Origin: Brachybacterium sp. P6-10-X1
Lineage (GTDB): Bacteria; Actinomycetota; Actinomycetes; Actinomycetales; Dermabacteraceae
DNA: 64,000 nucleotides
Direction of reading: 5' to 3'
NCBI RefSeq assembly: GCF_001969445.1
Contig: NZ_CP017297.1
Location: forward strand, 4,321,604-4,385,603
Below are positions 14,834 through 24,236 of the stretch, piece after piece. Under the pieces are notes generated by a model. It saw nothing but the letters and a program-made list of their open reading frames with translations. It was not told the DNA's origin and made no database searches. Each line of letters starts with the position of its first letter. The first letter of the stretch is position 1. Both the position numbers and the translations under genes were made by a program.

Positions 14834-16306
14834 ATGCTGCAGATCACGGCACGGGAGATCGCCGACATCACCGGCGGTCGCCTGGTGGCCGGAGCCACCG
14901 GGGACGAGCTCGTCACCGGGACGGCCCGGATCGACTCCCGCGAGGTCGTCGGCGGAGACCTCTTCGCCGCCTTCCCCGGGGAGCACGTCGACGGGCACGG
15001 GTACGCCGCCGCCGCGCAGCAGGCCGGGGCCGCGCTGGCCCTGGTCTCCCGGGAGACCGCCGCCCCGGCGGTGCTGGTCCAGGACGTCCGCACGGCCCTG
15101 TGGGATCTCGCCCACGCCCAGCTGGAGCGCGCCCGGGGCGAGAACCCCGAGCTGGTGGTCCTCGCGATCACCGGCAGCGCCGGCAAGACCGGCACCAAGG
15201 ACCTGCTCGGCACGATCCTGCGCACGGCCGGCGAGACGATCGCCCCGGCCGGCAGCTTCAACAACGAGCTCGGTCTGCCGCTGACGGTGCTGCGCCTCAC
15301 CGCGAGCACCCGCTTCCTGGTCCTCGAGATGGGCGCGCGCGGCATCGGCCACGTCGCCCAGCTGACCGCCATCGCCCGCCCCGACATCTCCCTGGTCCTC
15401 AACGTCGGCAGCGCCCACCTCGGGGAGTTCGGCAGTGTCGAGGGAATCGCGCGCGCCAAGGGCGAGCTGGTCGAGGCGCTGACCCCTGCGGGCCGCGCCG
15501 TCCTGAACGCCGAGGACCGCCTGGTCGCCGCCATGGCCGAGCGCAGCAGCGCCCCCGTCCTCACATGGGGCTTCACCACCGGTGAGGTGCGCGGACAGGA
15601 GCTCACGCTGGACGACGACGCCCGCGTCGCCTTCACCCTCGTCGTCCCCGAGGGCCTGCGGACCCTGGGCGGGACGCCGATCACGGCCGGCCGCTTCGCC
15701 GTCCGGCCCGATCTGATGGGCGAGCACCAGGCCGCGAACGTCCTGGCCGCCCTGGCCGCCGCGCTGAGCGCCGGCGTCGACCCCGGCGCGGCCGCGGCCG
15801 CGCTCGACGGGGCCAAGCTCGCCTCCGGCCAGCGGATGGAGGCCCTGCGCGCCGGCGGGGTGCTGGTGATCAACGACGCCTACAACGCCAATCCCGATTC
15901 GATGCGCCAGGCGCTGAAGACCCTCGCCCACCTCGGACGCGGTCGCCGCACCATCGCCGTGCTCGGCGAGATGCTGGAGATGGGTCCGGACACCATCGCT
16001 CTGCACGACGAGATCGGCCGTCTCGCGGTGCGGCTGAACATCGGCCAGCTGTACGTGATCGGCGACGGCGCGGCCCCTATCCACCACGGCGCCAGCCTCG
16101 AGGGCAGCTTCGGCGGGGAGTCCGAGTACCTCGACACCGCGGACGACGCGATCACCGTGCTGAAGGAGACCCTGGCGCCCGGCGACGTGGTGCTCCTGAA
16201 GTCCTCCCGGGACGCCGGCCTCCGGCAGATCGCCCGCCCTCTCATCGACCATCTGGGACGATGTGAGACGCCCGAGGGACGGGCGGACGGAGGGGACGAC
16301 GCATGA
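14834..16306 (+). CDS. murF: UDP-MurNAc-tripeptide : D-Ala-D-Ala ligase MurF
   Basis: 490 aa. The ATP loop GSAGKTGTKD starts at 114, and the C-terminal domain carries INDAYNANPDSM, the classic MurF signature. It adds D-Ala-D-Ala to complete the cytoplasmic pentapeptide. Its end overlaps mraY by 4 nt (ATGA), implying translational coupling. No D-Ala-D-Ala ligase (ddl) gene is in this cluster. Confidence 0.97.
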   Translation: MLQITAREIADITGGRLVAGATGDELVTGTARIDSREVVGGDLFAAFPGEHVDGHGYAAAAQQAGAALALVSRETAAPAVLVQDVRTALWDLAHAQLERARGENPELVVLAITGSAGKTGTKDLLGTILRTAGETIAPAGSFNNELGLPLTVLRLTASTRFLVLEMGARGIGHVAQLTAIARPDISLVLNVGSAHLGEFGSVEGIARAKGELVEALTPAGRAVLNAEDRLVAAMAERSSAPVLTWGFTTGEVRGQELTLDDDARVAFTLVVPEGLRTLGGTPITAGRFAVRPDLMGEHQAANVLAALAAALSAGVDPGAAAAALDGAKLASGQRMEALRAGGVLVINDAYNANPDSMRQALKTLAHLGRGRRTIAVLGEMLEMGPDTIALHDEIGRLAVRLNIGQLYVIGDGAAPIHHGASLEGSFGGESEYLDTADDAITVLKETLAPGDVVLLKSSRDAGLRQIARPLIDHLGRCETPEGRADGGDDA

Positions 16307-17403
16307 TCGCGATCATCATCGCGGGAGCCGCCTCTCTCGCCCTGTCCATCCTCGGCACCCCGCTGTTCATCAAGCTGCTGGTCAAGAAGAGCTACGGCCA
16401 GTTCGTCCGCGACGACGGCCCCACCTCCCACGCCACCAAGCGCGGCACGCCCACCATGGGCGGTGTCGCCATCATCCTGGCCACCTTGCTCGCCTACGGC
16501 CTCTCCCACCTGCTCACCCAGACCTGGCCGAGCGTCTCGGTGCTGCTGGTGCTGTTCCTCATGGTGGGTCTCGGCGTCGTCGGCTTCCTCGACGACTACC
16601 TCAAGATCGCCCAGCAGCGCAGCCTGGGGCTCCGCCCCCGCGCGAAGCTGCTCGGCCAGTTCCTGGTCGCCACGGCCTTCGCCGTGCTCGCCCTGCTGTT
16701 CCCCGACGGCACCGGGAACACCCCGGCCTCCACGCAGATCTCCTTCGTCCGCGACATCGAGTGGCTCGACCTCGCCTTCGCCGGGACCGTGGTCGGTTTC
16801 ATCCTCTTCGCCATCTGGGCGAACTTCCTGGTCGCCGCGTGGTCCAACGGCGTGAACCTCACCGACGGGCTCGACGGTCTGGCCAGCGGGGCGACCATCA
16901 TCTTCACCGCCGCCTATCTCGTCATCTCCTTCTGGCAGTGGCGCCAGGTGTGCAACGTCGACCTCGACGCCGGGGGAGTGGTGCACTGCTACGCCTCCCG
17001 CGATCCGCTGGACGTCGCCGTCCTGTGCGCCGCGATCATCGGGGCCTGCGTCGGCTTCCTGTGGTGGAACACCTCGCCCGCGAAGATCTTCATGGGCGAC
17101 ACCGGCTCCCTCGCGCTCGGCGGCGCGATCGCCGGACTGACCATCGTCTCGCGCACCGAGGTCCTCGGCGCCATCATCGGCGGCCTGTTCGTCCTCATCT
17201 CGCTGTCGGTGATCATCCAGGTCGGCAGCTTCAAGATGACCGGCAAGCGCGTGTTCCGGATGGCACCGCTGCAGCACCACTTCGAGCTCAAGGGCTGGAA
17301 CGAGGTCACCATCGTGGTGCGCTTCTGGATCGTCGCCGGCATCCTCGCCGGCGTCGGCCTGGGCATCTTCTACCTCGACGCCCTGCCGAGGCTCACCTCA
17401 TGA
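16303..17403 (+). CDS. mraY: Phospho-MurNAc-pentapeptide transferase MraY
   Basis: 366-aa polytopic membrane protein with about ten membrane segments. Signature sites are present: GTPTMGG near the start, FLDDYLKI with the paired aspartates, NGVNLTDGLDGLA, FMGDTGSLALGGA and APLQHHFELKGWNE. It makes lipid I on the inner face of the membrane by moving phospho-MurNAc-pentapeptide to undecaprenyl phosphate. It overlaps murF and murD by 4 nt each. Confidence 0.98.
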   Translation: MIAIIIAGAASLALSILGTPLFIKLLVKKSYGQFVRDDGPTSHATKRGTPTMGGVAIILATLLAYGLSHLLTQTWPSVSVLLVLFLMVGLGVVGFLDDYLKIAQQRSLGLRPRAKLLGQFLVATAFAVLALLFPDGTGNTPASTQISFVRDIEWLDLAFAGTVVGFILFAIWANFLVAAWSNGVNLTDGLDGLASGATIIFTAAYLVISFWQWRQVCNVDLDAGGVVHCYASRDPLDVAVLCAAIIGACVGFLWWNTSPAKIFMGDTGSLALGGAIAGLTIVSRTEVLGAIIGGLFVLISLSVIIQVGSFKMTGKRVFRMAPLQHHFELKGWNEVTIVVRFWIVAGILAGVGLGIFYLDALPRLTS

Positions 17404-18893
17404 GCGCGCCCGTCGCGGATCGTCCCTGGCCCGGACTCGACGTCTCCGGGGTGTCGATCCTGGTCGCCGGGTTCGGCGTCTCCGGCTACGCGGTGGCCGA
17501 CCAGACCATGCAGCGCGGCGCCGACGTGCTCGTCGTCGACGGCGCCGAGACCCCTGAGATCCGCGAGCGTGCCGAGGTCCTCGAGGTCCTCGGCGTCGAG
17601 GTCCGTCTGGGCGGCGAGCACGCCCTCGTCCTGCCGAGCGACCGCGCCGTCGACCTCGTGGTCACCTCGCCCGGCTGGCGCCCCGACCAGCCCTTGCTGG
17701 CCGCCGCGGCCGCAGCGGGGATCCCGATCTGGAGCGAGGTCGAGCTGGCCCGGCGCATGCAGAGCGCCGACGGCCCCGACTGGCTGGCCGTCACCGGCAC
17801 CAACGGCAAGACCACCACGGTCACCATGCTCGAATCGATCCTCCAGCAGGCGGGACTGCGCGCCGTCGCCTGCGGCAACGTGGGCCTTCCCGTGATCGAG
17901 GCGGCCCTGGACCCCGAGGGCTTCGACGTGCTCGCCATCGAGCTCTCCAGCTTCCAGCTGCACTGGACCGAGCACCTGGACTGCGAGGCGGCAGCCGTGC
18001 TGAACGTCAGCCCCGACCATCTGGACTGGCACGGCGGTGCCGCGGAGTACGCCCGCGCCAAGGGCCGGATCTTCGAGGGTGTGAGCACCGCCTGCGTCTA
18101 CAACACGGCCGACGTGATCACCCGGGAGCTGGTCGAGGACGCCGACGTCCGCGAGGGCGCCCGCGCCGTCGGCCTCACGCTGGGATCCCCGGGGCTCTCC
18201 GAGCTCGGGGTCGTCGACGGCATGCTCGTCGACCGGGCGTTCCTCACCCAGCGGCGCACGTCCGCGGCGGAGCTCGCGACCCTCGAGGACCTCGCGCACC
18301 TGGGCCCGCAGGGCGCCGGCCCCCACGTCGTGCTCGACGCCCTCGCCGCCGCGGCCCTGGCCCGCGCCCACGGCATCCAGGCGATCGCGATCCGCGACGG
18401 GCTGCGGGCCTACCGGATGGGCAGCCACCGCGCCCAGCTGCTGGCCACGATCGAGGGCATCAGCTACGTCGATGACACCAAGGCCACCAACCCCGCGGCC
18501 GCCTCCGCCTCGCTGCGCGCGGCCGAGCGGATCGTGTGGATCGCCGGCGGCGACACCAAGGGCGCGGACCTCGACGAGCTCGTCGGCCAGGTCCGCGACC
18601 GGCTGGTCGGGGTGGTCCTGCTGGGGGCCGACGAGCGGCCGTTCACCGCTGCCCTGACGCGACACGCCCCCGAGGTCCCCGTCCGCCGGGTCGATCCGGG
18701 TGACACTGACGACGTCGCCGGGCGCTCCCGACTCATGGAGGACGCGGTGCGGGCCGCACGATCCCTCGCCTCGGCCGGGGACGTGGTGCTGCTGGCACCG
18801 GCCGCAGCCTCCATCGATCAGTTCCGTGACTATGCGGAACGGGGGGATCTGTTCGCGGCGGCCGTGACCCGAGGGCCAGGAGCGAGCTCATGA
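17400..18893 (+). CDS. murD: UDP-MurNAc-L-Ala : D-Glu ligase MurD
   Basis: 497 aa. An N-terminal Rossmann-like domain (VAGFGVSGYAVADQ), ATP loop GTNGKTTT from 133, and the C-terminal domain with SYVDDTKATNP and WIAGGDTKG. It adds D-glutamate, the second Mur ligase step. The ATG overlaps the mraY stop (ATGA) and its end overlaps ftsW in the same way. It is slightly longer than the usual 450 residues, with an Ala/Glu-rich segment around 255-300. Confidence 0.97.
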   Translation: MSAPVADRPWPGLDVSGVSILVAGFGVSGYAVADQTMQRGADVLVVDGAETPEIRERAEVLEVLGVEVRLGGEHALVLPSDRAVDLVVTSPGWRPDQPLLAAAAAAGIPIWSEVELARRMQSADGPDWLAVTGTNGKTTTVTMLESILQQAGLRAVACGNVGLPVIEAALDPEGFDVLAIELSSFQLHWTEHLDCEAAAVLNVSPDHLDWHGGAAEYARAKGRIFEGVSTACVYNTADVITRELVEDADVREGARAVGLTLGSPGLSELGVVDGMLVDRAFLTQRRTSAAELATLEDLAHLGPQGAGPHVVLDALAAAALARAHGIQAIAIRDGLRAYRMGSHRAQLLATIEGISYVDDTKATNPAAASASLRAAERIVWIAGGDTKGADLDELVGQVRDRLVGVVLLGADERPFTAALTRHAPEVPVRRVDPGDTDDVAGRSRLMEDAVRAARSLASAGDVVLLAPAAASIDQFRDYAERGDLFAAAVTRGPGASS

Positions 18894-20347
18894 CGATCGA
18901 GGAGACCCGGCGGGATGGCCGACGGTCCACCGGTGTCGTCCGCCCCGACGAGGACCAGCCGCTGGGCAACATCAGCTCCCGCATGCGCGAGGGGGTCGGG
19001 TCCTGGCTGAGGTCCCCGGCCCTGGACTTCTACGGCCTGATCGTCATCGGAGCCCTGTTGATCAGCGTCGGGCTCGTGATGGTGCTGTCCTCGACCGCGG
19101 TGCTGAACATCGCCAAGGGCAACTCCGGCTATGCGGGACTGCTGCGCCAGGGCACCTTCGCCGCCATGGGGCTCGTGCTGCTGGTCGTCGCCGCCTGCCT
19201 GCCCCCGGGCTTCTACCGCAAGGCGGCCTGGCCGTTGTTCGGGATCGGCCTCGCGCTGCAGTGCCTGGTGTTCGTCCCCGGACTGGGCGTGGCCGTGGAC
19301 GGCAACCGCAACTGGGTCAGCATCGGCGGGCAGACCCTGCAGCCCTCCGAGTTCCTCAAGCTCGCCCTCGCCGTGTGGCTGGGAGCGCTGCTGTCCACCA
19401 AACGTCCGCTGCTGCACAAGCCCGGCCACCTGCTCTTCCCGCTGCTCCCGGGGGTGGTCCTCGCACTCGGCCTGGTGATGGCCGGCCATGACCTCGGCAC
19501 CATGATGATCATGGCGATGCTCGTCGCGAGCGCCGTCTGGGTGTCCGGCGTCCCGCGGCGCTGGTTCATGGCGGCCGGCGTGGCGGGGGCCCTCGGGATC
19601 GTCGCGATGACCGTCACCAGCGCGAACCGCATGGCCCGCATCGGCAACTGGCTCCACGGGGTCTGCGAGGGCGATTCCTGCTACCAGTCCGACCAGGGGC
19701 TGATGGGCCTGGCCGAGGGCGGCTGGTGGGGCGTCGGCCTCGGGGAGTCCCGCCAGAAGTGGGGGCGCCTGCCCGCCGCCGAGGACGACTACATCTTCGC
19801 CATCATCGGCGAGGAGCTCGGGCTGATCGGCACCCTCGGGGTGCTCGCCCTGTTCACGGTGCTGGCGCTGCTCATGTTCCGCATGATCACCCGCATCGAC
19901 GACCACTTCCTGCAGATCACCATCGCCGGCATCAGCGCCTGGCTGCTCGGTCAGGCCTTCGTGAACATGATGGTGGTCACCGGCCTCCTGCCCGTGATCG
20001 GTGTGCCGCTGCCGTTCATCTCCTCCGGGGGCTCCGCCCTGCTCGCCTCCATGACGGCGCTGGGAGTGCTGATCTCCTTCGCCCGCCGTGAGCCCGGTGC
20101 CCCGGAGGCGATCAGCGCCCGCCTGGGATCGGTGCGCCGCTCCATCAGCGTGCTGCCCGCCCCCCGGGACGCCGCGTCCTCCTCGCGTCCCCGCCGCGCG
20201 AGCCGCGCCAAGGGCACGAAGCGCGCCCCCGGATCGAACCGCCCGAAGCGCGCGAGGGGGTCGAAGCGCTCGACCCGTCGGACGGGTCGATCCTCGGCGT
20301 CGTCCTCCTCGTCCGCCTCGTCCTCCTCGTCCCGAAGGACCCGATGA
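18890..20347 (+). CDS. ftsW: Septal peptidoglycan glycosyltransferase FtsW (SEDS family)
   Basis: 485 aa. A cytoplasmic start of about 43 residues, then ten predicted membrane segments with SEDS hallmarks: NRNWVSIGG, LQPSEFLKLAL, GHDLGTMMI, EDDYIFAIIGEELG and GVPLPFISSGGSALL. FtsW polymerises lipid II at the septum with FtsI. The C-terminal 85 residues form a basic, Arg/Lys/Ser-rich low-complexity cytoplasmic tail. In mycobacteria an FtsW tail helps bind FtsZ, so a similar contact is possible. It overlaps murD and murG by 4 nt. Confidence 0.97.
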   Translation: MTIEETRRDGRRSTGVVRPDEDQPLGNISSRMREGVGSWLRSPALDFYGLIVIGALLISVGLVMVLSSTAVLNIAKGNSGYAGLLRQGTFAAMGLVLLVVAACLPPGFYRKAAWPLFGIGLALQCLVFVPGLGVAVDGNRNWVSIGGQTLQPSEFLKLALAVWLGALLSTKRPLLHKPGHLLFPLLPGVVLALGLVMAGHDLGTMMIMAMLVASAVWVSGVPRRWFMAAGVAGALGIVAMTVTSANRMARIGNWLHGVCEGDSCYQSDQGLMGLAEGGWWGVGLGESRQKWGRLPAAEDDYIFAIIGEELGLIGTLGVLALFTVLALLMFRMITRIDDHFLQITIAGISAWLLGQAFVNMMVVTGLLPVIGVPLPFISSGGSALLASMTALGVLISFARREPGAPEAISARLGSVRRSISVLPAPRDAASSSRPRRASRAKGTKRAPGSNRPKRARGSKRSTRRTGRSSASSSSSASSSSSRRTR

Positions 20348-21435
20348 CCACCCAGCCCCCGCCCCGCATCCTGCTCGCCGGGGGCGGCAGCGCCGGACAC
20401 GTCTCCCCGCTGCTCGCCACCGCCGCCCAGATCACCCGCCGCAGCCCCGAGGCCGAGGTGCTCGTCCTGGGCACCCCGGACGGCCTGGAGACGGACCTCG
20501 TCCCGGCCGCCGGCTACGAGCTGACCACGATCGAGAAGGTCCCCTTCCCGCGCCGCCCCGACGCCGCCGCGCTGCGCTTCCCCGGGCGCTTCGGCGGCAC
20601 CCTCCGCCACGTCCGCTCCCTGCTGCGCGGGCGCGGCATCGACGTGGTGGCCGGCTTCGGCGGCTACGTGTGCCCGCCCGCCTACCTCGCCGCCGCCTCG
20701 GCGCGACTGCCCGTCGTGGTCCACGAGGCCAACCGCCGTCCCGGCCTGGCCAACCGGCTGGGTGCCCGCCGCGCCGCCGCCGTGCTCACGGCCTTCGAAG
20801 GCACCCCCCTGCCCCGGGCGCGCCGCATCGGCATGCCGATGCGCGAGGGCATCGCCCATCTCGATCGCGCGAGTCACCGCGAGGAGGCCGTGGCGCGCTT
20901 CGGGCTCGACCCCGCCCGACCCGTGCTGCTGGCCACCGGCGGCTCCCTCGGCGCCCAGCGGCTCAACGCCGCGGTCTCCGCGGCCGCCGAGGCCTTCACC
21001 GCCGGAGGAGCCCAGATCCTCCACGTCACCGGCCGCGGCAAGGCCGACGGGGTCCGGGAGCACCCCGGCTATCGGGTGGTGGAGTACGTCGGCGCGATGG
21101 AGGACGCCTACGCCGCCGCCGATCTCGCCCTGACCCGCTCCGGCGCCGGCACCGTCAGCGAGCTGACCGCCGTGGGCCTGCCCGCGGTGCTGGTCCCGCT
21201 GCCGATCGGCAACGGCGAGCAGGCGCTGAACGGCCAGGAGGTCGTGGCCGCCGGCGGCGCCCTGATGGTGCCCGACGCCGAGCTCGACGCCGCCCACCTG
21301 CGTGGCAAGGTGCTCCCGTTGCTGCAGGACGAACCACGCCGGCTCGCGATGGCCGAGGCCGCCCGCGCCTTCGGCATCACGGACGCCGCCGAGGTGATGG
21401 CGGACGTCGTGACCGGCGTCGCACGCCGAGCCTGA
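20344..21435 (+). CDS. murG: Lipid II synthase MurG (GlcNAc transferase)
   Basis: 363-aa GT-B glycosyltransferase. The Gly-rich loop GGGSAGHVSPLLA is near the start, followed by GFGGYVCPPAYLAA and HEANRRPGLANR. The C-terminal half has LATGGSLGAQRLN and the UDP-GlcNAc site RSGAGTVSELTA with LPIGNGEQALNG. It converts lipid I to lipid II on the inner membrane face. Usual length. It overlaps ftsW by 4 nt, and a 35-nt gap with its own -10 precedes murC. Confidence 0.97.
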   Translation: MTTQPPPRILLAGGGSAGHVSPLLATAAQITRRSPEAEVLVLGTPDGLETDLVPAAGYELTTIEKVPFPRRPDAAALRFPGRFGGTLRHVRSLLRGRGIDVVAGFGGYVCPPAYLAAASARLPVVVHEANRRPGLANRLGARRAAAVLTAFEGTPLPRARRIGMPMREGIAHLDRASHREEAVARFGLDPARPVLLATGGSLGAQRLNAAVSAAAEAFTAGGAQILHVTGRGKADGVREHPGYRVVEYVGAMEDAYAAADLALTRSGAGTVSELTAVGLPAVLVPLPIGNGEQALNGQEVVAAGGALMVPDAELDAAHLRGKVLPLLQDEPRRLAMAEAARAFGITDAAEVMADVVTGVARRA

Positions 21436-21458
21436 TCAGGATGCCGAACCCGGCGGAC

Positions 21459-21464
21459 TACGGT
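21459..21464 (+). promoter_or_regulatory. Leaderless-type -10 upstream of murC
   Basis: TACGGT ends 6 nt before the ATG at 21471. It suggests a promoter inside the dcw cluster and supports that start codon. Confidence 0.55.
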
Positions 21465-21470
21465 GATCCC

Positions 21471-23003
21471 ATGACCTCCGACGCACCTTCGACCGGCCCC
21501 TCCGCGCCGCGCACGCCGCGCACGATCCTGCACCCCGGGGCCGTCATCTCCCGGGCCGACTGGCCCACCGAGGGCGAGGTCCGCTCCGTCCACGTCATCC
21601 GCATCGGCGGTGCCGGCATGTCCGCCGTCGGCCGCCTCGCCCTCGAGGCCGGACTGACCGTCAGCGGCTCCGATTCCCAGGACGGCCAGTTCATCGCCCC
21701 GCTGCGCGACGCCGGCGCCCGCATCACGATCGGTTTCGACGCCGCCGCTCTCGCCGACGACGTCGACGTCGTGGTGGTCTCCACCGCGGTGCGCGGGGAC
21801 AACCCCGAGGTCCGCGCCGCCCGCGAGCGCGGGGTCCCCGTCGTCCACCGTGCCGCCGCCCTGGCCGGTCTGCTCGCCGACCGCGAGCTGGTCGCCGTCG
21901 CCGGCACGCACGGCAAGACCTCCACCACCGGCATGGCCGTCATGGCGCTGCGCGGTGCCGGCGAGGATCCTGCCTGGGCGCTCGGTGCCGCGGTCCCGGA
22001 CCTGGGGCGCAATGCCGGCTTCTCGGCCGCCGCGGAGCTCGGGCAGCAGCCCGCCGCCGCGGGAACCGCGGTGATCGAGGCCGACGAGTCCGACGGCTCC
22101 TTCCTCGCCTTCACCCCGGCCTCCCTCGTGGTCACCAACCTCGAACCCGACCATCTCGACTTCCACGGCGACGCCGCCGCCCTCACCGCCGCCTTCGACG
22201 CGGCGGTCGCCCGGCTCCGGCCCGGCGGGACCCTGGTGGTCTGCACGGACGACACCGGTGCCCGCAGCCTGGGGGAGCGGGCCGCGGCCGACGGGGTCGC
22301 CGTGACCACGTACGGCGCCGACGCGGCGGCCGACTGGCGGATCCTGGACGAGCGCGGGGGCGCCGGGGGCACCGAGACCGAGCTCGAGACCCCGCACGGC
22401 CGCCTGCGCCTCGAGCTGTCCGTCGCCGGCCACCACAACGTGCTCAACGCCCTCGGCGCGCTCGCCGCGACCAGCGCCGTCGCCCCGCAGGCGGACCTCG
22501 GCGCGCTGGCCGCGGGCCTGTCCGCGTTCACCGGCGCCGCCCGTCGCTTCGACGTGGCCGGCGTGGCCGGGGACGTCACCGTCGTCGACGATTACGCCCA
22601 CCATCCGCGGGAGGTCTCCGCGACCCTCGCCGCCGCCCGTGGCATCGTCGAGGCGCAGCAGCGCGGGGGACGGGTGCTGGCGGTCTTCCAGCCCCACCTG
22701 TTCTCCCGCACCCGCGACTTCGCGGCGGACTTCGCCACGGCGCTCGCGAGCGCGGACCGTGCCTGGGTGATGCCCGTCTACGCCGCCCGCGAGGATCCTG
22801 ATCCGAGCACCGACGCCCGCACCATCACCGACCACCTCACCGATGACCGGGTCCGGCCCCTGACCGACCGGGACCAGGTCCCCGCCGCGGTGCGCGAGGC
22901 CGCCCGCCCCGGCGACCTGCTGCTCATGCTCGGCGCCGGGGACGTCGTGGAGACGACCCCCGAGGTGATGGCCGTCCTGAACACCCCGCGGGAGCAGGGG
23001 TGA
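21471..23003 (+). CDS. murC: UDP-MurNAc : L-alanine ligase MurC
   Basis: 510 aa. The N-terminal Rossmann motif IGGAGMSAVGRLALEAG is followed by ATP loop GTHGKTS (145-151), the substrate motif EADESDGSF and the C-terminal VVDDYAHHPREV with FQPHLFSRT. It adds L-alanine, the first Mur ligase step. An in-frame ATG at 21441 would add ten residues, but neither start has a good Shine-Dalgarno and the -10-like TACGGT fits 21471. The N-terminal extension (about 40 residues before the Rossmann fold) is Pro/Ser-rich. Its stop overlaps the ftsQ start (TGATG). Confidence 0.96.
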   Translation: MTSDAPSTGPSAPRTPRTILHPGAVISRADWPTEGEVRSVHVIRIGGAGMSAVGRLALEAGLTVSGSDSQDGQFIAPLRDAGARITIGFDAAALADDVDVVVVSTAVRGDNPEVRAARERGVPVVHRAAALAGLLADRELVAVAGTHGKTSTTGMAVMALRGAGEDPAWALGAAVPDLGRNAGFSAAAELGQQPAAAGTAVIEADESDGSFLAFTPASLVVTNLEPDHLDFHGDAAALTAAFDAAVARLRPGGTLVVCTDDTGARSLGERAAADGVAVTTYGADAAADWRILDERGGAGGTETELETPHGRLRLELSVAGHHNVLNALGALAATSAVAPQADLGALAAGLSAFTGAARRFDVAGVAGDVTVVDDYAHHPREVSATLAAARGIVEAQQRGGRVLAVFQPHLFSRTRDFAADFATALASADRAWVMPVYAAREDPDPSTDARTITDHLTDDRVRPLTDRDQVPAAVREAARPGDLLLMLGAGDVVETTPEVMAVLNTPREQG

Positions 23004-23998
23004 TGGCCCGCCGCCCCACGGCCCCGCGCCCCCGGACGGGTGCCCGGCGCCCCGCTGCTCCCGGACCACGGCGCCCCGCGCCGTCGGCTCCCTCCGCCCC
23101 GACGCCGACCCCGGCGGCCTCTCCCGCGAGCCCGGGCCCCGCGCCGAGGACTCGCCCCGCGGCGCGGCGGAGCACCCCCGTGGGCCGCTCGAGCCCCGCC
23201 CCGTCGCGCGCCGAGGCCACGCCCCCGGCCGACCCTGCGCCGGAGGGGGGCGGCGGCCGCGTGGTCCAGGCCGCCGGCCGCTTCCGCGAACTGGTCGCCG
23301 GCCGCCCCTGGCGCCGCCGTCGCCGCGCGATCCTCGCGACCGCCGCCGCCACGGCGCTGATTCTCCTCGCCGCCCTCTCCGCGGCGATCTTCCTCCCGGC
23401 CCTCCAGCTCCAGCAGGTGGCCGTCTCGGGACTCGGCTACGTCGAGGAGGACGAGGTGCTCGCCGCGGTGGAGCCCTACCGCGGCGACAGCGTGCTGCTG
23501 CTGGGGATCTCCGACATCGCCGCGGACGTCACCGCGGTGCCCGGCGTCCGCGACGCCGAGGTGGACCGCTCCTGGCCCGACGGCGTCCGAGTGAGCGTCA
23601 CCGAGGCAGAGCCCGTCGGGGTGCTGACACGGCCCGACGGCTCCACCGCCGTGGTCGACGCGCAGGGGCAGGAGCTGCCCGAGGCCGCGGCCGACGGGGC
23701 GGATCTGGTGCCGCTGACGGTCGACCCCGGCGCCGCGGATCCCGAAGGGGCGGCGGTCGCCATGAGCGAGGTGCTGGCGAGCATGCCCGCGGACCTGCGC
23801 GGCTCGGTGCAGACGGTGACCGCCTCGAGCAGGAGCGACGTCCGCTTCGCCCTCGCCCTCGAGGACGGCGGCGCCCGCACGGTCGTGTGGGGCGACGCCG
23901 CCGACGCCGAGCTGAAGGCCGAGGTGGTCCAGGCCCTGCTCGCCGAGCCCGGCTCGGAGATCGACGTCTCCTCCCCGATGGCCCCCGTGACCCGGTGA
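23003..23998 (+). CDS. ftsQ: Divisome protein FtsQ
   Basis: 331 aa. A long Pro/Arg/Ala-rich cytoplasmic N-terminus (1-108), one membrane segment (about 109-131), then an extracytoplasmic POTRA domain (about 135-205: LQQVAVSGLGYVEEDEV to VSVTEAEPVGVL) and a beta domain. FtsQ links early and late divisome parts through FtsL/FtsB. I start at the ATG at 23003, which overlaps the murC stop. A GTG 3 nt upstream is also possible. The N-terminal tail is unusually long and disordered. It is followed by a 238-nt gap before ftsZ. Confidence 0.93.
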   Translation: MARRPTAPRPRTGARRPAAPGPRRPAPSAPSAPTPTPAASPASPGPAPRTRPAARRSTPVGRSSPAPSRAEATPPADPAPEGGGGRVVQAAGRFRELVAGRPWRRRRRAILATAAATALILLAALSAAIFLPALQLQQVAVSGLGYVEEDEVLAAVEPYRGDSVLLLGISDIAADVTAVPGVRDAEVDRSWPDGVRVSVTEAEPVGVLTRPDGSTAVVDAQGQELPEAAADGADLVPLTVDPGAADPEGAAVAMSEVLASMPADLRGSVQTVTASSRSDVRFALALEDGGARTVVWGDAADAELKAEVVQALLAEPGSEIDVSSPMAPVTR

Positions 23999-24143
23999 CG
24001 GGATTCTCGCGCCGCCTTCTCCGCCGGATCGTGACGCTCCCGACCCTGCCGATCCTGCACGGCCGACACGCGCCCTTTGTATTTGCGTGGGCGTGCTCCC
24101 GTCCCTAGCGTCAAAGGAAAGAAGAGGCGCCCCGAAGTCTTAA

Positions 24144-24162
24144 CCTCAACTCGAGGTTGAGG
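24144..24162 (+). promoter_or_regulatory. Inverted repeat in the ftsQ-ftsZ gap
   Basis: CCTCAAC (24144-24150) and GTTGAGG (24156-24162) around TCGAG, followed by GTTTTGG. It lies 75 nt before the ftsZ start in an AT-richer stretch. From memory, similar TTGAGG repeats occur upstream of ftsZ in other actinobacteria. It could be an operator, an RNA hairpin or an attenuator. Confidence 0.5.
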
Positions 24163-24236
24163 GTTTTGGCAGTCGATGACCAGGCACGACGCAGGCCCCT
24201 TTTCCCCATCGAACGACAAGAGCAAGGACCCCAAAC

